DNA of 64,000 bases from Artemisia argyi (Eukaryota > Streptophyta > Magnoliopsida > Asterales > Asteraceae), in the NCBI GenBank assembly GCA_030686995.1, contig CM060694.1, positions 95,378,344-95,442,343 on the forward strand. Reading direction: 5' to 3'. The notes under the pieces are model-generated. The model ran no database searches. It saw only the letters and a list, made by a program, of their open reading frames with translations, and was not told the DNA's origin. Shown here one piece after another: positions 37,351 to 49,631 of this stretch (position 1 is the first letter of the stretch; the number at the start of each line of letters is the position of its first letter). Position numbers and translations under genes: made by a program.

Positions 37351-38448
37351 CAAGCTAAGGGAATTCGATCAAGTACATAGTTGGGATCAACAGCATGCCC
37401 GAGCCTAAATCATCTCCTTCGGTAAAAGATGATGTGACCAGTGAACACGTAGTTCAAGATCAAGAAAGGTCGGCATCATTACAAATTAATGTTTCGGATG
37501 AAAGCAATACTAAGAAAGTGAGATATGCGATGGGTCATCCTATAGAACAAGTCATTGGGGACTTGAATAAAAGAATACTTAGGTTACAAAATAAACAAGA
37601 CTAGGTTTTGGCATGACATTTTTCAAAAATCCAAAATTTTTTTGGGATAGCTTTAGGTGTTCATGGTTGACATGCATCTTAGGAAAAAATCTTATAGGAT
37701 AAGTTAAGATGTTTAGAAACTCATTTGCAAAGTCCTTTAGGTGCTCTTAGAGCTTATGTGACTTGGATATATGTGAAGGCATGGAAGGAAATTCAAATAA
37801 ATGTTTTCAGAGAGGAAATTTATCTATCAATGCATTATTCAAACGATGATTCTAAAACCACTATCTTCAGTGTTAGATTCTGAAACATCATTACTCTCTC
37901 CTACACTTTCCAATTCATCCAGCCAACCAAAGTTTTTCTCCTTTTCTCACTTCTTCCCTAGCCTATTGGTTTGATCCATGGCTAAAATGGCTAAAATGTG
38001 CACAAACATCAAATAAAATATTAATAGGTTAGTCAAATAAGTTATAAGCACATAATTATACTCCAATAATCTCATATAACTTGTTTATTTTAAGATACAA
38101 ATTTATTTTATCATCACAAAAGAAATATAAGTCCTCTATGAAGATTTTTGCAGAAAAGTCCGGCATACTTAAAGAAAAGTCTGGCGGTTACGTGTTTTTC
38201 TAGCTGTTTTGTTTCAAATTTTCCAGAAGTTCGGCGGTCTTAATAATAAAACCGGCATGTCTATGGGTTTTAACAGTTGATCATAAGTGATATAATTCCT
38301 TCTAAGTTCTGATAACAGTTGAAAACATATTTCAATTATCATTTCATTCATAAGAGCAATCCAATATAGTAATTGTAAACAAGCAATTTAAGTGTTTTTC
38401 ATTCTAATGACATTTTATACTTATGCAATAACTCAGGTAATAGAAACT
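37351..38448. repeat. Direct duplication, copy 2 (1.1 kb)
   Basis: Begins exactly where the gypsy LTR ends. It carries a 69-aa plus-strand ORF at 37395-37604 with HPIEQVIGDLNKRI, resembling the integrase-RT linker of copia elements, then the gag-start-like segment on the minus strand near 37980. Confidence 0.8.
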
Positions 38449-38711
38449 CATTTGCAAAGTCCTTTAGGTGCTCACGGTTGACATGCATCTTAGGAGAACG
38501 ATCTTATAGGTTTAGGTGTTCATGGTTGACATGCATCTTAAGAGAACAATCTTATAGGATAAGTTAAGATATTTAGAAACTCGTTTGCAAAGTCCTTTAG
38601 GTGCTCTTAGAGCTTATGTGAATTGGATATATGTGAAGGCATGGAAGGAAATTCAAATAAATGTTTTCTGAGAGGAAAGTTATCTATCAATGCATTATTC
38701 AAACGATGATT
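38449..38711. repeat. Third, partial copy of the duplicated segment
   Basis: 38509-38711 repeats about 200 bp of copy 1 (34612-34812), preceded by a shorter scrap of the same sequence at 38447-38508. Confidence 0.7.
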
Positions 38712-40483
38712 GATAATATCCTAGATCCTACATGTCTATACTATGTGTGATGAACAAGAAAATTTGACACAAAATATTCTACTACATTTGCTAGAATTGA
38801 AAATCATTTATGTCAAATTACCAAGACTATATAAAATTTCGGATCACAACTTACACTTGTGTTGAAGATGTTATATCTAACTCTACTTGTTCAATTTATG
38901 TGAATTGCATGCTATGTGTTTAGGGTAGAAAATAAAAGAAAATTTTTATGCAAGCATACAAACTAGTCACCTAGTTTATGAGAATATTTCTAAATTCTAT
39001 ATGAAATTGCATAACAAATTAAAGGGATAATTACCAAAGTAGACCGGGCAACCAATTGCAATTCGGTTCCTAACCCGGGATCCAAAAATGTATTTTTTAG
39101 ACTAGGGCAACTCGTACAATTGGGCAACTGGCGAAGTGTCACTTTTCTGCAAGTGACAAGTATCGCTTGTCTGTCAGTTTTTGGGGTAACTTGTCAGTTT
39201 TTTGGGCAACAGCCGCTAAAAATTTGGGCAACTGGAGACACTTGTCATCATATGGTTCGAGTTTCGTTGTGCAAGATTCATAGCAAGGAGATCACTTAGA
39301 TCATGGATTTGGTTTATTTCTTCATGAAACTTTTTCTTTTCCGTGGCAATGTGGAGAGAATCATTTTGTTGATATGGATGAATTGGGGTTGTGTAGTTGG
39401 AATTGAAATTGTTGGAAGTGTAGTTTGATGGTTGATCAAACTTGTAGGGATAATTATAAGTGGTTGGAGGTTGAGATTTATAGTTTGGCATGAAGGTGGA
39501 GGTTTGGCCAATGTTGTATGGTTTGTAAAGAGGATCAAAGGAATGTCCTTGTGGGTTTGGTGTAAAGTTTGGGAACTAAGTAGTTGGAGGTGTTGAGTGA
39601 TTTCCAACTTCATTGGTTATGATGGATTTGTTTCGAGGGCATTTTCTTCGTCAAACGGGTGATTTCCAGATTGCCAGAATTGGGGGCCGGTCCCTTTAAT
39701 TAGGGGCCGGTCTCCTTAATCATTAAGGGGCCCCCTTACATAATTAAGGGGGCCGCCCATCTGGTGATTTCCAGATTGCCAGAATTGGGTTTTTGGCAGA
39801 AAATTTGCAGAAAGGTTGTGTCTTTGGGTTTGGATTCAAGCAAGTTCTACTCTCTGAGGCAATTTAGCATCTAATCTAATCATAATATCGCATACATGCA
39901 AAATTACTTAAATAATAGAACAATCAAGTAATCAATAATTACCAAGAGTAAACAAGAAAAGGTAAGAGCAATCAATTATTCCTAGTGAAACTATCTTAGA
40001 TCAAAGGCAAAGGCAACTAGAGAGTGAGTAACTAGTGATGGAACAAAAAGACAACATTGTTTGTGATTTTGTCCTAGTGCGTGCCTATATGCAACAAATG
40101 TGGAGTTGTGATTGTTTCGACTTCTAAATGCAAATAAGAAAACTTCCTAAGAAACAATCCAAAATCTCCTTGATTCGATTTTTGCTCGATTCATGAATGT
40201 CAATGGTATATATTAGATTATATATTTTGACGATTCATGTCAGATTTTATGCATGATTTAAGAAAAAGTTTTTAGCATTTGTCAACAATGCAAGAAAGAT
40301 GGTTTTCATGTGTTTCCTAGATGTGAGAATAGTTTTAAATAAAATTCGATTGAGTTTTATAAAAATGTTTATGCAATAAAATGAAGTTTCCCAATCTTTA
40401 ATTTTGTGCGAAATAGATTCCTAGACTCAGATATGAAGAAGTAGAAGAAAAATAAAAATAAATTTTATGCAATGCAATAAAAT
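38712..40483. other. Unassigned retroelement-like DNA with GC-rich palindromes
   Basis: No gene is supported. A minus frame at 39216-39491 encodes a Tyr/Asn/Pro-rich 91-aa segment (NYTSNNFNSNYTTP) that may be a gag scrap; I do not recognise it. At 39655-39790 GATTTCCAGATTGCCAGAATTGG occurs twice around a block of GGGGCCGGTC and TAAGGGGCCCCCTTA palindromes. Since the copia pseudogene ends at 40484 on the minus strand, part of this may be its 3' LTR. Confidence 0.4.
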
Positions 40484-41765
40484 TTAGTCAATTTGTTCCA
40501 TCATCCCTAATCCTAAACGCAAGTGGTTAAATAGTTCACGCTTAAGAGGTTTAGTGAATATATCCGCAATGCTATCTTCCGATGCAACCTTTTCTATAGT
40601 TATGTTTCCTTTTTGTACGTTATCTCTAAGGAAATGGTGGCGTATTTCTATATGTTTAGTCCTAGAGTGTTGAACCGGATTTTTACTTAAATCTATCGCA
40701 CCTTTGTTATCGCACATAATAGGAACATTTTCTAACCTAATGCCATAGTCTATGAGAGCTTGTTTCATCCATAGTGCTTGTTGACATGCCTTTCCAGCAC
40801 TTACATATTCAGCTTTGGTGGTAGAAATAGCAAGAGCGGTTTGCTTCTTCGAAAACCAAGATGTTAGACAACATCCCATAAACATGCAAATACCGCTAGT
40901 GCTCTTTCTATCTACGTAGTCTCCCACATGATCCGAATCCGCATAGACGATGGTTTCTATGCCGGATCCCTTAGGATACCATAATCCTAAGTGGATAGTG
41001 CCTTTAATGTATCGGAAGATACGCTTAACCGCTTCTAGGTGAGAGGTTTTGGGATCCTCTTGAAAGTGGGTACAAAGGCAAACACTAAACATGATATCGG
41101 GTCTACTTTCCATTAAGTATAGTAAACTACCTATCATTTCTCTATACTTAGTATTATCCACGGACTCACCTTCATCATCTTTTTTGAGCTTCACTTCCGT
41201 AGACATGGGAGGTTTCATGGGTTTTGAGTCTTCTAGGCTAAATTTCTTAAGCATTTCCTTAATGTACTTAGATTGGTTAAAGAATATTCCATCTTCTAAT
41301 TGTTTTATTTGTAATCCTAGGAAAAAGTTTAGTTCACCCATCATACTCATTTCGAACTCATCATGCATGATTTTGGCAAATTCATCACACATTTCTTGAC
41401 AAGTCGATCCAAATATAATGTCATCAACATATATTTGAACAATGATGAGATTTGGGTCTTTCTTTTTAGTTAAAAGAGTGTTATCTACCATTCCCATGGA
41501 ATAATTATGTTTAATAAGAAAAGCTTTTAATCAATCATACGAAGCCTTAGGAGCTTGTTTGAGTCCATATAAGGCTTTCTTTAGTTTATAAACATAATCA
41601 GGTTTTGTGAAGTCAATGAATCCTGGAGGTTGTGCCACATAAACCTCCTCATTGATAAAACCGTTTAGGAATGCACTTTTCACGTCCATTTGGAATAACT
41701 TAAAGTCTAGGGCGCATGCATAGGCAAGTAATATTCTAATAGATTCTAGTCTAGCTACAGGGACA
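40484..41765 (-). pseudogene. Ty1-copia reverse transcriptase/RNase H fragment
   Basis: A minus-strand frame with the RT segment [18 protein letters not shown], the catalytic YVDDIIFGS (Y at codon 23 of the open 337-aa stretch beginning 41497), YADSDHVGD and TKAEY of RNase H, and the C-terminal LGLGMMEQID. One in-frame TGA near 41530 interrupts the codons between the palm start and YVDD; Arg (CGA) would be usual there, so a CpG transition is likely. The RT N-terminus ends abruptly at 41765 at the boundary with a gypsy LTR. Different lineage from the copia at 9 kb. Confidence 0.9.
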
Positions 41766-43207
41766 CTGATATGTGGGAATTGCGCCCTCGCAACAGGTTT
41801 TACCTCTCAAGGGATCTCGAGAAGCTTACAACCCCCACTAGGCAGTGTACCTAATCGTTGTAGTATAGTATAGTGACAAGTACCGGGGGATTGATCGTTC
41901 AACTCAGGAATAGTGTCGCTAGGATTAGAAAGCCTACTAAACTAGGTCTAGAGGTGAGGGATGATTCTTTTTGTATTTTTATATTTTATGAAAAGCAAGT
42001 AAAATCTCGGGTTTTGAAGGAGTGGGCGGAATTAGTTGCTAGCCAACTAACCCAATTAACTACTAATACAATCAAAATAAAATAACGAAAATGAAAATAA
42101 AACTATTATACTAATGTGGTGGAAACAATAATGAGGAAAGTTATGTTTACTTAGACTTCATTACTCCCTAGATGTCTTTTACATGTTGATTAGCATGTTA
42201 CAATTGCATGGACGACGGGTCATATTCCTTAATACTAGTCGTAGGGCCGTGTACAATATTCCCTAACTCTATAGGATCCTACTTCACTCCTATGTCGAGC
42301 CGTTAGAAGTTCCTAACATGGGATCACTAGAATTCTCCTACGCATTAAATACAACAAAAAATCATAGTACACCTCTGATCATGTTTCTTAAGACGTTCAA
42401 GCAAGTTACCAATGGAAGTCTGTCAGTTTTCTTAAGCCTAACATCGAATACAATCATCCGTAACAATTATAAACAAACAATCAACCCATAATCAACATCT
42501 AGGTTTCACTACATCTAAGCAAATACAAGAAAGATCTAGCCTAGCATATTAAAGAGAAGACAAGCGTAAGATATAATCACACAACACATAGACATATTGA
42601 ATGATTTGAATGAATACTTATCTTCAATTGAACATGGAAGAATCAAGGGGTTGAAACCCTTGAAAAACTGATAAAATTTGGACTAGGATTTATTCCCTCA
42701 AAGTTGCACACTAAAGAATGAAATTTGGAAAACTATATATAGATTATACATCTTGACGGCGTCATGTGTTAGCTCGTGACGCCGTCAACTCGCCGCCATG
42801 ATAAAATTGTATTGCCTAGATCTATTTGTGACGCCGTCATGTGTAGAAATACTATGGGCCGTCACTAATGTTTAGACCCTGACGGCATTGGTGACGCCGT
42901 CAGGTCCTAGGCTTGAAAACTCTCTAGATCGTCACGTGTATTTTCCACTTCCACCTCTTTTGTAACTCTTGACGCCGTCATGTACAAAGGCTTGACGCCG
43001 TCAGGTACTGTTCCCAGAAGGAATTTGAGACTTTGCCGTTTTCTTCACTTTTATGCTCCAAAAACGTCCAAAATGCTTTCTTTTCCAGATTCTTCCTCAA
43101 AAGTACCTAAAATGACAAAATGAACGATTTAGGGCAATATTTGATCAAATAATCTCGAATTCGGGATTAAATGACCCCTTAAAAGCGGAACACTTTTCGC
43201 CTCAACA
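41766..43207 (-). repeat. Gypsy LTR copy D1
   Basis: From about 41800 this aligns with 46400-48960 in blocks (CTAGGC-GTGTACCTAA, GTGAGGGATGATTC, ATATTTTATG) and ends in CGCCTCAACA. It holds an array of TGACGCCGTCA-like imperfect palindromes at 42752-43010 beside an A/T-rich TATA-like ATATATAG at 42736. The left boundary is uncertain. Orientation follows the nearby minus-strand gag remnant. A 70-aa ORF is chance. Confidence 0.65.
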
Positions 43208-44390
43208 GACACACTTCCAATATGCTTACTGTTTCACACAAAGTGGAAAGTAAGATAATATATTTAGAGTCCTATGCATTATCCTTGTGGTATTTCCAGA
43301 ACATCCGAGTGATATGAAAATATTCACAATGAAGATGGAAATCCTTGTAGAGCGAACTTCTCTCAAGCTCTTGGTAGGTGACATGTGAGATCCATCCTGG
43401 ATCAATGATCAAGTGACAACTGGAAAGCAACGATGGGGCGATTCAATATTGAATCAAACTTGTTCCAGGAAATGGATTGATGGATACTTTTGCAAAAACC
43501 TTTCAATGTGCTCACAAACTAATTTTCGAGCACATTGATTGTGTATACTCTTTCAAACAAAAGTATTTTTTATGGAAATGTGATTCAAAGTATAAAACTC
43601 TCGTCGTGTCTCAAAATGTTTATTATATGACACGAGAGTGATTTCTATAAATCTATTTCTCATCAATCAGTGAATATCAATTCACTGATTCACTCTATCG
43701 TGCTATCTGCTTTGAGACGTTCCGGTTTGAGAACATGCTTAGTATGAAGATTCTGAAGTGGATTCTTTGGAAGATTCATTACTACAAGCTGGAAATTCCT
43801 GTCAAGGAGAGTCTTCTTTAAAAAGAGATTCTACCTGATCACAGGTCGGTTTTTCACAAAATCGGAGGGTAGTACGTCCTCGCAGAACGGATGACAAAGC
43901 CATATTCGTTCTCTATCTCTATTGCTAACTGTTTTATTTCAGGAACATATAAAGATGGCGATGGTGATACCCAACTCCAGCTGAATCGTGTCATTCCATA
44001 CCTCATGCTCACACTGCCAACTCATTGTGAATGAAGATCATTAATGACGAGAGACTTGCAACAATGAAAGTTGAAGAGACTAACAACAACATTTCCGAAA
44101 CTCTGATGAAAAGTCTCCTAATCCTGAAGAGTGTGAGCATGACGGTCCAATAGTCACTACATCACATGAAGGAGATACGACTAAGGATGAGCTTGGAGAT
44201 TTACGGTGGTTGATGATCTCAAAGAATGCTCAAAGATCACACATTCTAAAGGAACATGGATCACAAGATCATTGCTTGGTGTACAAAGTGAGCCAAAAGT
44301 AAAGAATCAGAAACTACGAGCTACAAGATCAAAAGAATGCTTGAAGAACAAAGATCTTAATTTCTAAGGTGACCTCGCTTAGGGGGAGAT
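43208..44390 (+). mobile_element. Copia remnant ending in a polypurine tract
   Basis: Decayed sequence without an ORF over 60 aa; a short stretch near 43320-43500 looks gag-like but is broken by stops. It ends with TTAGGGGGAGAT (44379-44390), a classic copia polypurine tract directly before the LTR. Confidence 0.55.
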
Positions 44391-44781
44391 TGTTAGGAAT
44401 ACAATTATTCCTATAGAAGAATCGGTCACCTAATTGATGTAATAACATTTAAGTTAGCTCATAGTTAGTTAATTATATATTAGTTTATTAAGTAGTTAGT
44501 ATTAGTTTTAGTATCTCCGTGGAAGAAGGACGGGTCTTTACCCACTGTACACCTGATCCACAGCCCGCAGGAGGGCGTTTTGTAAGAAACTATAAATACC
44601 CCTCTCCGCATGTGGAGAGGGTTGGAGCTTCCTTTCATCTTAATCTAATCTTTCTCATTTTTCTCACGACACTTTCTCTCTCTAGGAATACCTCCCAACT
44701 CTTCTCTTCATCTCTCTAATTCTTTCTTAATTCAAATCATAATCACATAAACCATATTAGTTATATTATGAGAATCCTACA
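44391..44781 (+). repeat. Copia 3' LTR (391 bp)
   Basis: Starts TGTTAGGAAT and ends GAATCCTACA, giving inverted ends, and follows the polypurine tract. ACTATAAATACCCCTCTCC at about 44589-44607 is a strong TATA motif. A CT-rich stretch follows (44680-44725). Confidence 0.85.
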
Positions 44782-45101
44782 CATTTCACTTAAACAAACA
44801 CACAAATACGATAGAATATATGTTAATAATCAATTGTTAACTTTTCATGTTCGAATTCGTTCTTTTAAACAAATATGAACTTCCTTACACTTATTTTTTA
44901 CAATTAAGACGAGCTTAAAAATGAAATAAAGCATTTTCAAATATTATGTTCGAAAGATGAAAGATAAACAATGATGATGAAACCTATATATGACACAAAC
45001 GAAATAAAAATCAAACAAACAAACAATAAGCTTGGGTTGCCTCCCAAGAAGCGATTTTCTTTATTTACGAGTCTTATAGCTAGACCCAAAGTCATGGCCT
45101 A
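44782..45101. other. AT-rich spacer
   Basis: AT-rich, no repeat boundary or gene seen; probably interior of the gypsy remnant to the right. Confidence 0.3.
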
Positions 45102-46196
45102 TTACGTGACTCCATCATTCTTCACGTTCTCACTACTATCCTCAATCTTGGTTTTATATTCCGGCCCTAATTGTAGACACTCTTTGTAAAAGCCAAGTAT
45201 CTTCTTCATCACAAAATCTACACCTCTTCTCTTATCCTCATCATTCCTATAATAGACCGATTGCTTGAGTTCCTTTTCTAAGTTTGGCATTAGTCAGAAT
45301 TGTTCAATCTTATACAACATTTGGTAGGCAATCTCGTCGGTCTCATCCATAAAGCTAACTATCCTTAAGGATGGGTCGCAAGTTATTTTTGAGATTTCCA
45401 TGAATGGCTTTCCTAACACTACATAGGATAAATTAGGATCTATTGCCAAACTAATATCCTCTACCACCAAGAAATCTATCACATATGTGAGAAATTTCCT
45501 ACGAATATGTGCAATCCTTTAACCCTTCCAATAAAATTGCTTCTTTTTCTAGGATTCTCGAAATCTTTTATTTTGCTAACCCTATTTTTGTCTTTGGTAG
45601 ATTTACTCGAAGGGTTTATCAATTGATTGGTAAGAACCATCAACAAGTTGTCAATTTTATTTGTCATCTTGCTTTGTTGCTGCTTAAAATTGGCTTCAAA
45701 CTTTGACAAACGAGCTTTTTAAGATGACATAAATTAATCCTTCAAGATCGTTGGAATTGTTGGACTAATTATTGTTAAAGGTACGGTTCGAGGCCGAACC
45801 GCTTGGTTGAAAATGATTAGGTGGATTTGAGAAATTGTTTTGAGAAGAATTTTGGTTTTGTTTCCACCTAAAGTTTGGGTGATTTTTCAAGAGGGGTTAT
45901 CAGAATCACCAAGAGTGTTTTGCTCGGGTTTCAAAGTGTACTACTCATCTCCCGCTCTGTTGGCACGCGAGGATGAATAATCCGCAAAAGCTTGCTCGGG
46001 ACATGCAATCAGGAGTGTAATGGGGACCACTACATAATTCACATGAAGAAGTGATTTTGTTCACTTGACGTTTAGGTGTTGGAGCTTTGTAGGAACTTAT
46101 TAGAAACTTGACTTGGTCTTCAAGTTCCATGATCCTACGATCTGGAATGCTTGATTTATTCGAAGGCAAGGATATCACCTTGACCGTTTTGCTCAA
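45102..46196 (-). pseudogene. Athila-like gypsy gag-protease remnant with internal deletion
   Basis: Reading right to left: 46196-45945 carries a zinc-knuckle-like CELCSGPHYTPDC. After stops, 45709-45479 has FEANFKQQQSKMTNKID then RVKGLHIFVGNF. After a frame change, 45482-45294 has VVLGKPFMEISKIT and, past one stop in the same frame, 45290-45102 has EDKRRGVDFVMKKILGFYKE. These are consecutive landmarks of Athila-type polyproteins of Asteraceae. The protease active-site region expected between the gag part and GRVKG is missing, so gag is joined directly to the post-protease segment. Confidence 0.75.
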
Positions 46197-46375
46197 CTCG
46201 CGGGGGTCATTTCAACATTCGTTGTCATAGAGAGCAAGATCTTCTATGATTCCCCACGATTCTTCCGCATTCTTGTCACGTAGCTTACCACAGGCCGCTT
46301 GGTCCAATTTAAGTTTAGTGTGTTTATATAAATTAACCGGCGTACATTCTTTGAATTATTATTTGACACGGCGGT

Positions 46376-48969
46376 TGTAATACCTCCTAAATATTTTTAC
46401 AATCCTACTAGGCTGTGTACCTAACCGTTGTAGTGTAGTATAGGTAAGACACGGGGGATTGATCGTTCTCTGAGGGAATAGTGTATGTGAAGGTCAAAGT
46501 GTATGTCGAGATAGGTCTAAAGGTGAGGGATGATTCTTTTTGTATTTTAATATTTTATGGAAAGCGAGTAAAAATCTCAGGGTTTGGAAGAGTGGGCGTT
46601 TTGGCTACTAATTAACTAAAACAAAACTAATAATTAAACTAAATTAAACTAATAAACAATAAAAGTAAAAGTGGTAACTCTCATGATAGGAGAATGTGTT
46701 CACTTAAATTTTCTTACTCCCTAGTTATCTTTCATTGATTAGTTGAATTGTCACATCCTTGTTTGAATTGAAGCAACATATTTCTTTTTATTCATTGTGG
46801 GGAGGTGCCGAATGCCCCAACTCTATGAACGTATAAGTCTCCCCTAGAAACCTTGAAGTCTATTAAGTTTTCTAGGATCTAAAAGCCGTAATTCATACAA
46901 TAAATTCAACGAGAAAAATCAACTAGTGCACTCTATGGTTGCGTTTTATAAGATGGGTGAGCTAGTACTTATAAGAGTTAAGCAGCTTTTCTTATTCTAA
47001 CACGATGCAATCAATTAAACAAGAGACGACAAATCAATAATCATGTAGAAACTAGAAGGGGGGGTTGAATAGTTTACCATTTATTCGTTACATTTTTGAA
47101 AATTTTCTTTGTTTTATAAAATGCTTTTCAATTCGACTTCTTATGTGATATCAACACACCAATTAATTTAAGTATGCAAGTAAATAAAGAAAGGGAAAGA
47201 AACGATCAAATCAGGACACGGAGAGTTTCACAAACACTATGTCAACACGCTCCCTTATGGCGGAAAAAAACCGTACACCAAAGTTTACACAAGGTTTAAC
47301 GACACTAAGCGGAATGTCAGGTCCTAATCCTAGCTAGAACCAATCTACACCTAAACCAACGTGGCTACACAACTCGAACCAACACGATGGCACGAATCAA
47401 CACAATACACAATTCTGAGCTTGCACTCAAGTCGGATTACACACAATAATTAATGTATAAAGAATGAAGATTGAGGAGATATCCGTAACAACGGCTTGAG
47501 AGGTGAAAGACTTTTCTTCCACACTTCGTTTCTTGACGAATACAAATGTTCTTCTCTTGCACTTGGAGGAAGGATGGATGTGATCACTTGTAAACAATCT
47601 TACAACCCGATAATGTGATCAAAGAATAGTATTTAGAAATAATTTTGGAAGACAAAATGTTTTAGTGTGCAAAAGGTAATTTTTCTGAGAGTAACAGTTC
47701 TGTATTTATAGGTGTTATGAGGAGCGGGGGACGGTCCCTTGTATACGGACGGTCCTTTATCTTTGAGGGACCGTCGCCCTATTTTAGGGACTGTCTAGAC
47801 AGACGCTCCCATTTTTGTCATGACGTGGTGAAAGTTTATCTGGTGAAAAATCCTGTCGGGTTTAGGCGGGAAAAGTGACTGTTACACAATTTGAATTTTG
47901 AATTCATTTTCTTGATAAAACATTTCTTTTAATTTTACAAAAATACTTTTGTAAAAATGTTTTGTCACATAAAAATGTGAGGTTTTGATAAAAATAAAGT
48001 CTTTGATCACTTAAACAAGTTAGTAAATGTTTATTCATACCTTAAATGATGTTGTAGCCGAAAACAAGTTTTCTCGATTAAAAATTTGTTAGTCTTAGTT
48101 TTACGTAACGTGTATTTATATTTTGTGATTATCAAAATGTGTAGAGACCGGATAATGCAAATGACATTTTTGAAATTATTTGTATTAACAAATCAATAAC
48201 TAGGTTTCATTAGATCTAAGCAAACACTAATAAATCTAGCCTAGCATGATAAAGTGAAGAGAAGAAAAGCATACAATCAAACAAACACATAGACATATTG
48301 AATGATTAAGAATGAATTACTTATCTTCAATGAAACACGGATAAAAAGGCTGTAAAAACCTTTACAAAGTAGCAGAAATTCGGCTCTCTAAAGTGATTCT
48401 CCAAGATGTTACAATGAATGAAAAAGATACAAAAAATATATATAGATTTACATCTGTGATGGCGTCACTTGCAAATTGTGACGCCGTCAGCCCGCCGCCA
48501 TTAGGGTTTCATCTTATGCAAGTCGTCGTTGTGACGCCATCATGTGAGTCTTCTGACGCCGTCATGAGGGTCTTGACGCTGTCATCTTATAAAACTTTTG
48601 AGCTGTCACATATTAAGTTTGCTCTAATTTTTTGTCTTCAAATACACGTGACGCAGTCAGGTTATAAATCTTTCCAAAAGTTCTGAGGAGTCGCTTGTAA
48701 AATTTGCACTAATCTTTGTCTTCAAATGCAAGTGACGACGTCATTTAGTAAAGTGTGACGGCGTTAGACCTCATTTTCTGGCAGATTTTGTTACATTGTT
48801 GTTTTCTTCACTTTCTTGTCGATTTTAGCCCAAAACATGATGGTTTTTAGATTTTTTGTCCCAAGTACCTGAAATGCAAAAAGAAATATTTTGAGGGCAA
48901 TATTTGATCATATTTATATGACTTTTGGGACTAAACGACCTCTTAGAAAGGTATCAAATAAATCTTAAT
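46376..48969 (-). repeat. Gypsy LTR copy D2, interrupted by a solo LTR
   Basis: Diverged copy of D1: TACTAGGCTGTGTACCTAA at the left, AGGGCAATATTTGATCA near the right. It also has the palindromic array (48460-48780). No standard primer site is seen next to the gag remnant. The right end is abutted by a MITE at 48972. Confidence 0.65.
47044..48190 (-). repeat. Copia-type solo LTR (1147 bp) with TSD AATCA
   Basis: Bounded by TGTAGAAACTAG and TTAACA and flanked by AATCA at 47039-47043 and 48191-48195. D1 shows the empty site (ATAATCAAC). Its start resembles the reverse complement of the LTR end near 63350-63380 (CTAGAAGG then GGGTTGAATAGTTT), so both belong to one family. A minus-strand TATA motif lies near 47703-47711 beside GGGACGGTCCC-type palindromes (47725-47810). 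Confidence 0.82.
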
Positions 48970-48971
48970 TA

Positions 48972-49179
48972 CTCCTTCCATACCTAAATAAATGTGCAAT
49001 TTGACTTTTCAGAGTCAAACTGATTTGATAAAAATTATACTATTGAAAAATACACTTAAAACACAATACATTCATATATTTTGTATCAAATATTATATAA
49101 CACCCACAAAAGTAGTTAAGGTCAAAGTTGAATCTGTTTGACTCTAAAAGTCAAATTGGACATTTATTTAGAAATGGAG

Positions 49180-49180
<1 letters not shown>
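48972..49180. mobile_element. Stowaway-like MITE (209 bp)
   Basis: Long terminal inverted repeats: CTCCTTCCATACCTAAATAA at the left against TTATTTAGAAATGGAG at the right, extending inward through TTTGACTTT/AAAGTCAAA. TA lies on each side (48970-48971, 49181-49182). Size, TA target and CTCC ends fit Tc1/mariner-derived Stowaway elements. It lies about 450 bp upstream of the decarboxylase start codon. Confidence 0.85.
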
Positions 49181-49230
<50 letters not shown>

Positions 49231-49231
49231 G
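49181..49231. repeat. (ATT)n microsatellite
   Basis: About 16 uninterrupted ATT units directly against the MITE end. Confidence 0.95.
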
Positions 49232-49535
49232 GTTATCAAATATTAACACAAATGTTAGTCCTTTATTTGGTTTATACGATCACTTTTTATGAAAAGTCAA
49301 AGATTGTTTAATCTTGAAAGTCATATAGGGGCAAAGTAGAATATTTTGGGTCTAGTTGAATGAACCTAGTTTGTTGTATAGCATTACAGACACAATCGAA
49401 CCAATGCCAACTTTATGATTTTGTTGAGCACAAGCTAAAATCTTGCATTCATTCATTATGCTCTCAATCATATCTCTTGGTTGCCTAACCCGCATGCTCC
49501 TCACCCCACCATTTCTCTCTCCATAACAACACCTC

Positions 49536-49631
49536 TATATAAAATTCACATATCCTCACTCAAATCTTCTACCCATCTCAAACACAACTTCAACTCATAG
49601 CTTATATACTATCTATAGTTCTAAACTTCTC
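49536..49631 (+). promoter_or_regulatory. TATA box and uORF-free leader of the decarboxylase gene
   Basis: TATATAAAA at 49536-49544 lies 88 bp before the ATG. The leader between them is rich in C, A and T and contains no ATG, so the upstream ORFs usual in the long leaders of most plant S-adenosylmethionine decarboxylase genes are absent from the unspliced leader. A leader intron further upstream cannot be excluded. Confidence 0.65.

Noticed and set aside
47029..48198. An 11-bp duplication ACAAATCAATA around the insert in D2, suggesting a Mutator or non-LTR element
   Set aside because: TG/CA ends with a 5-bp AATCA duplication explain the insert better, and D1 shows the empty site; the longer match comes from repetitive local sequence.
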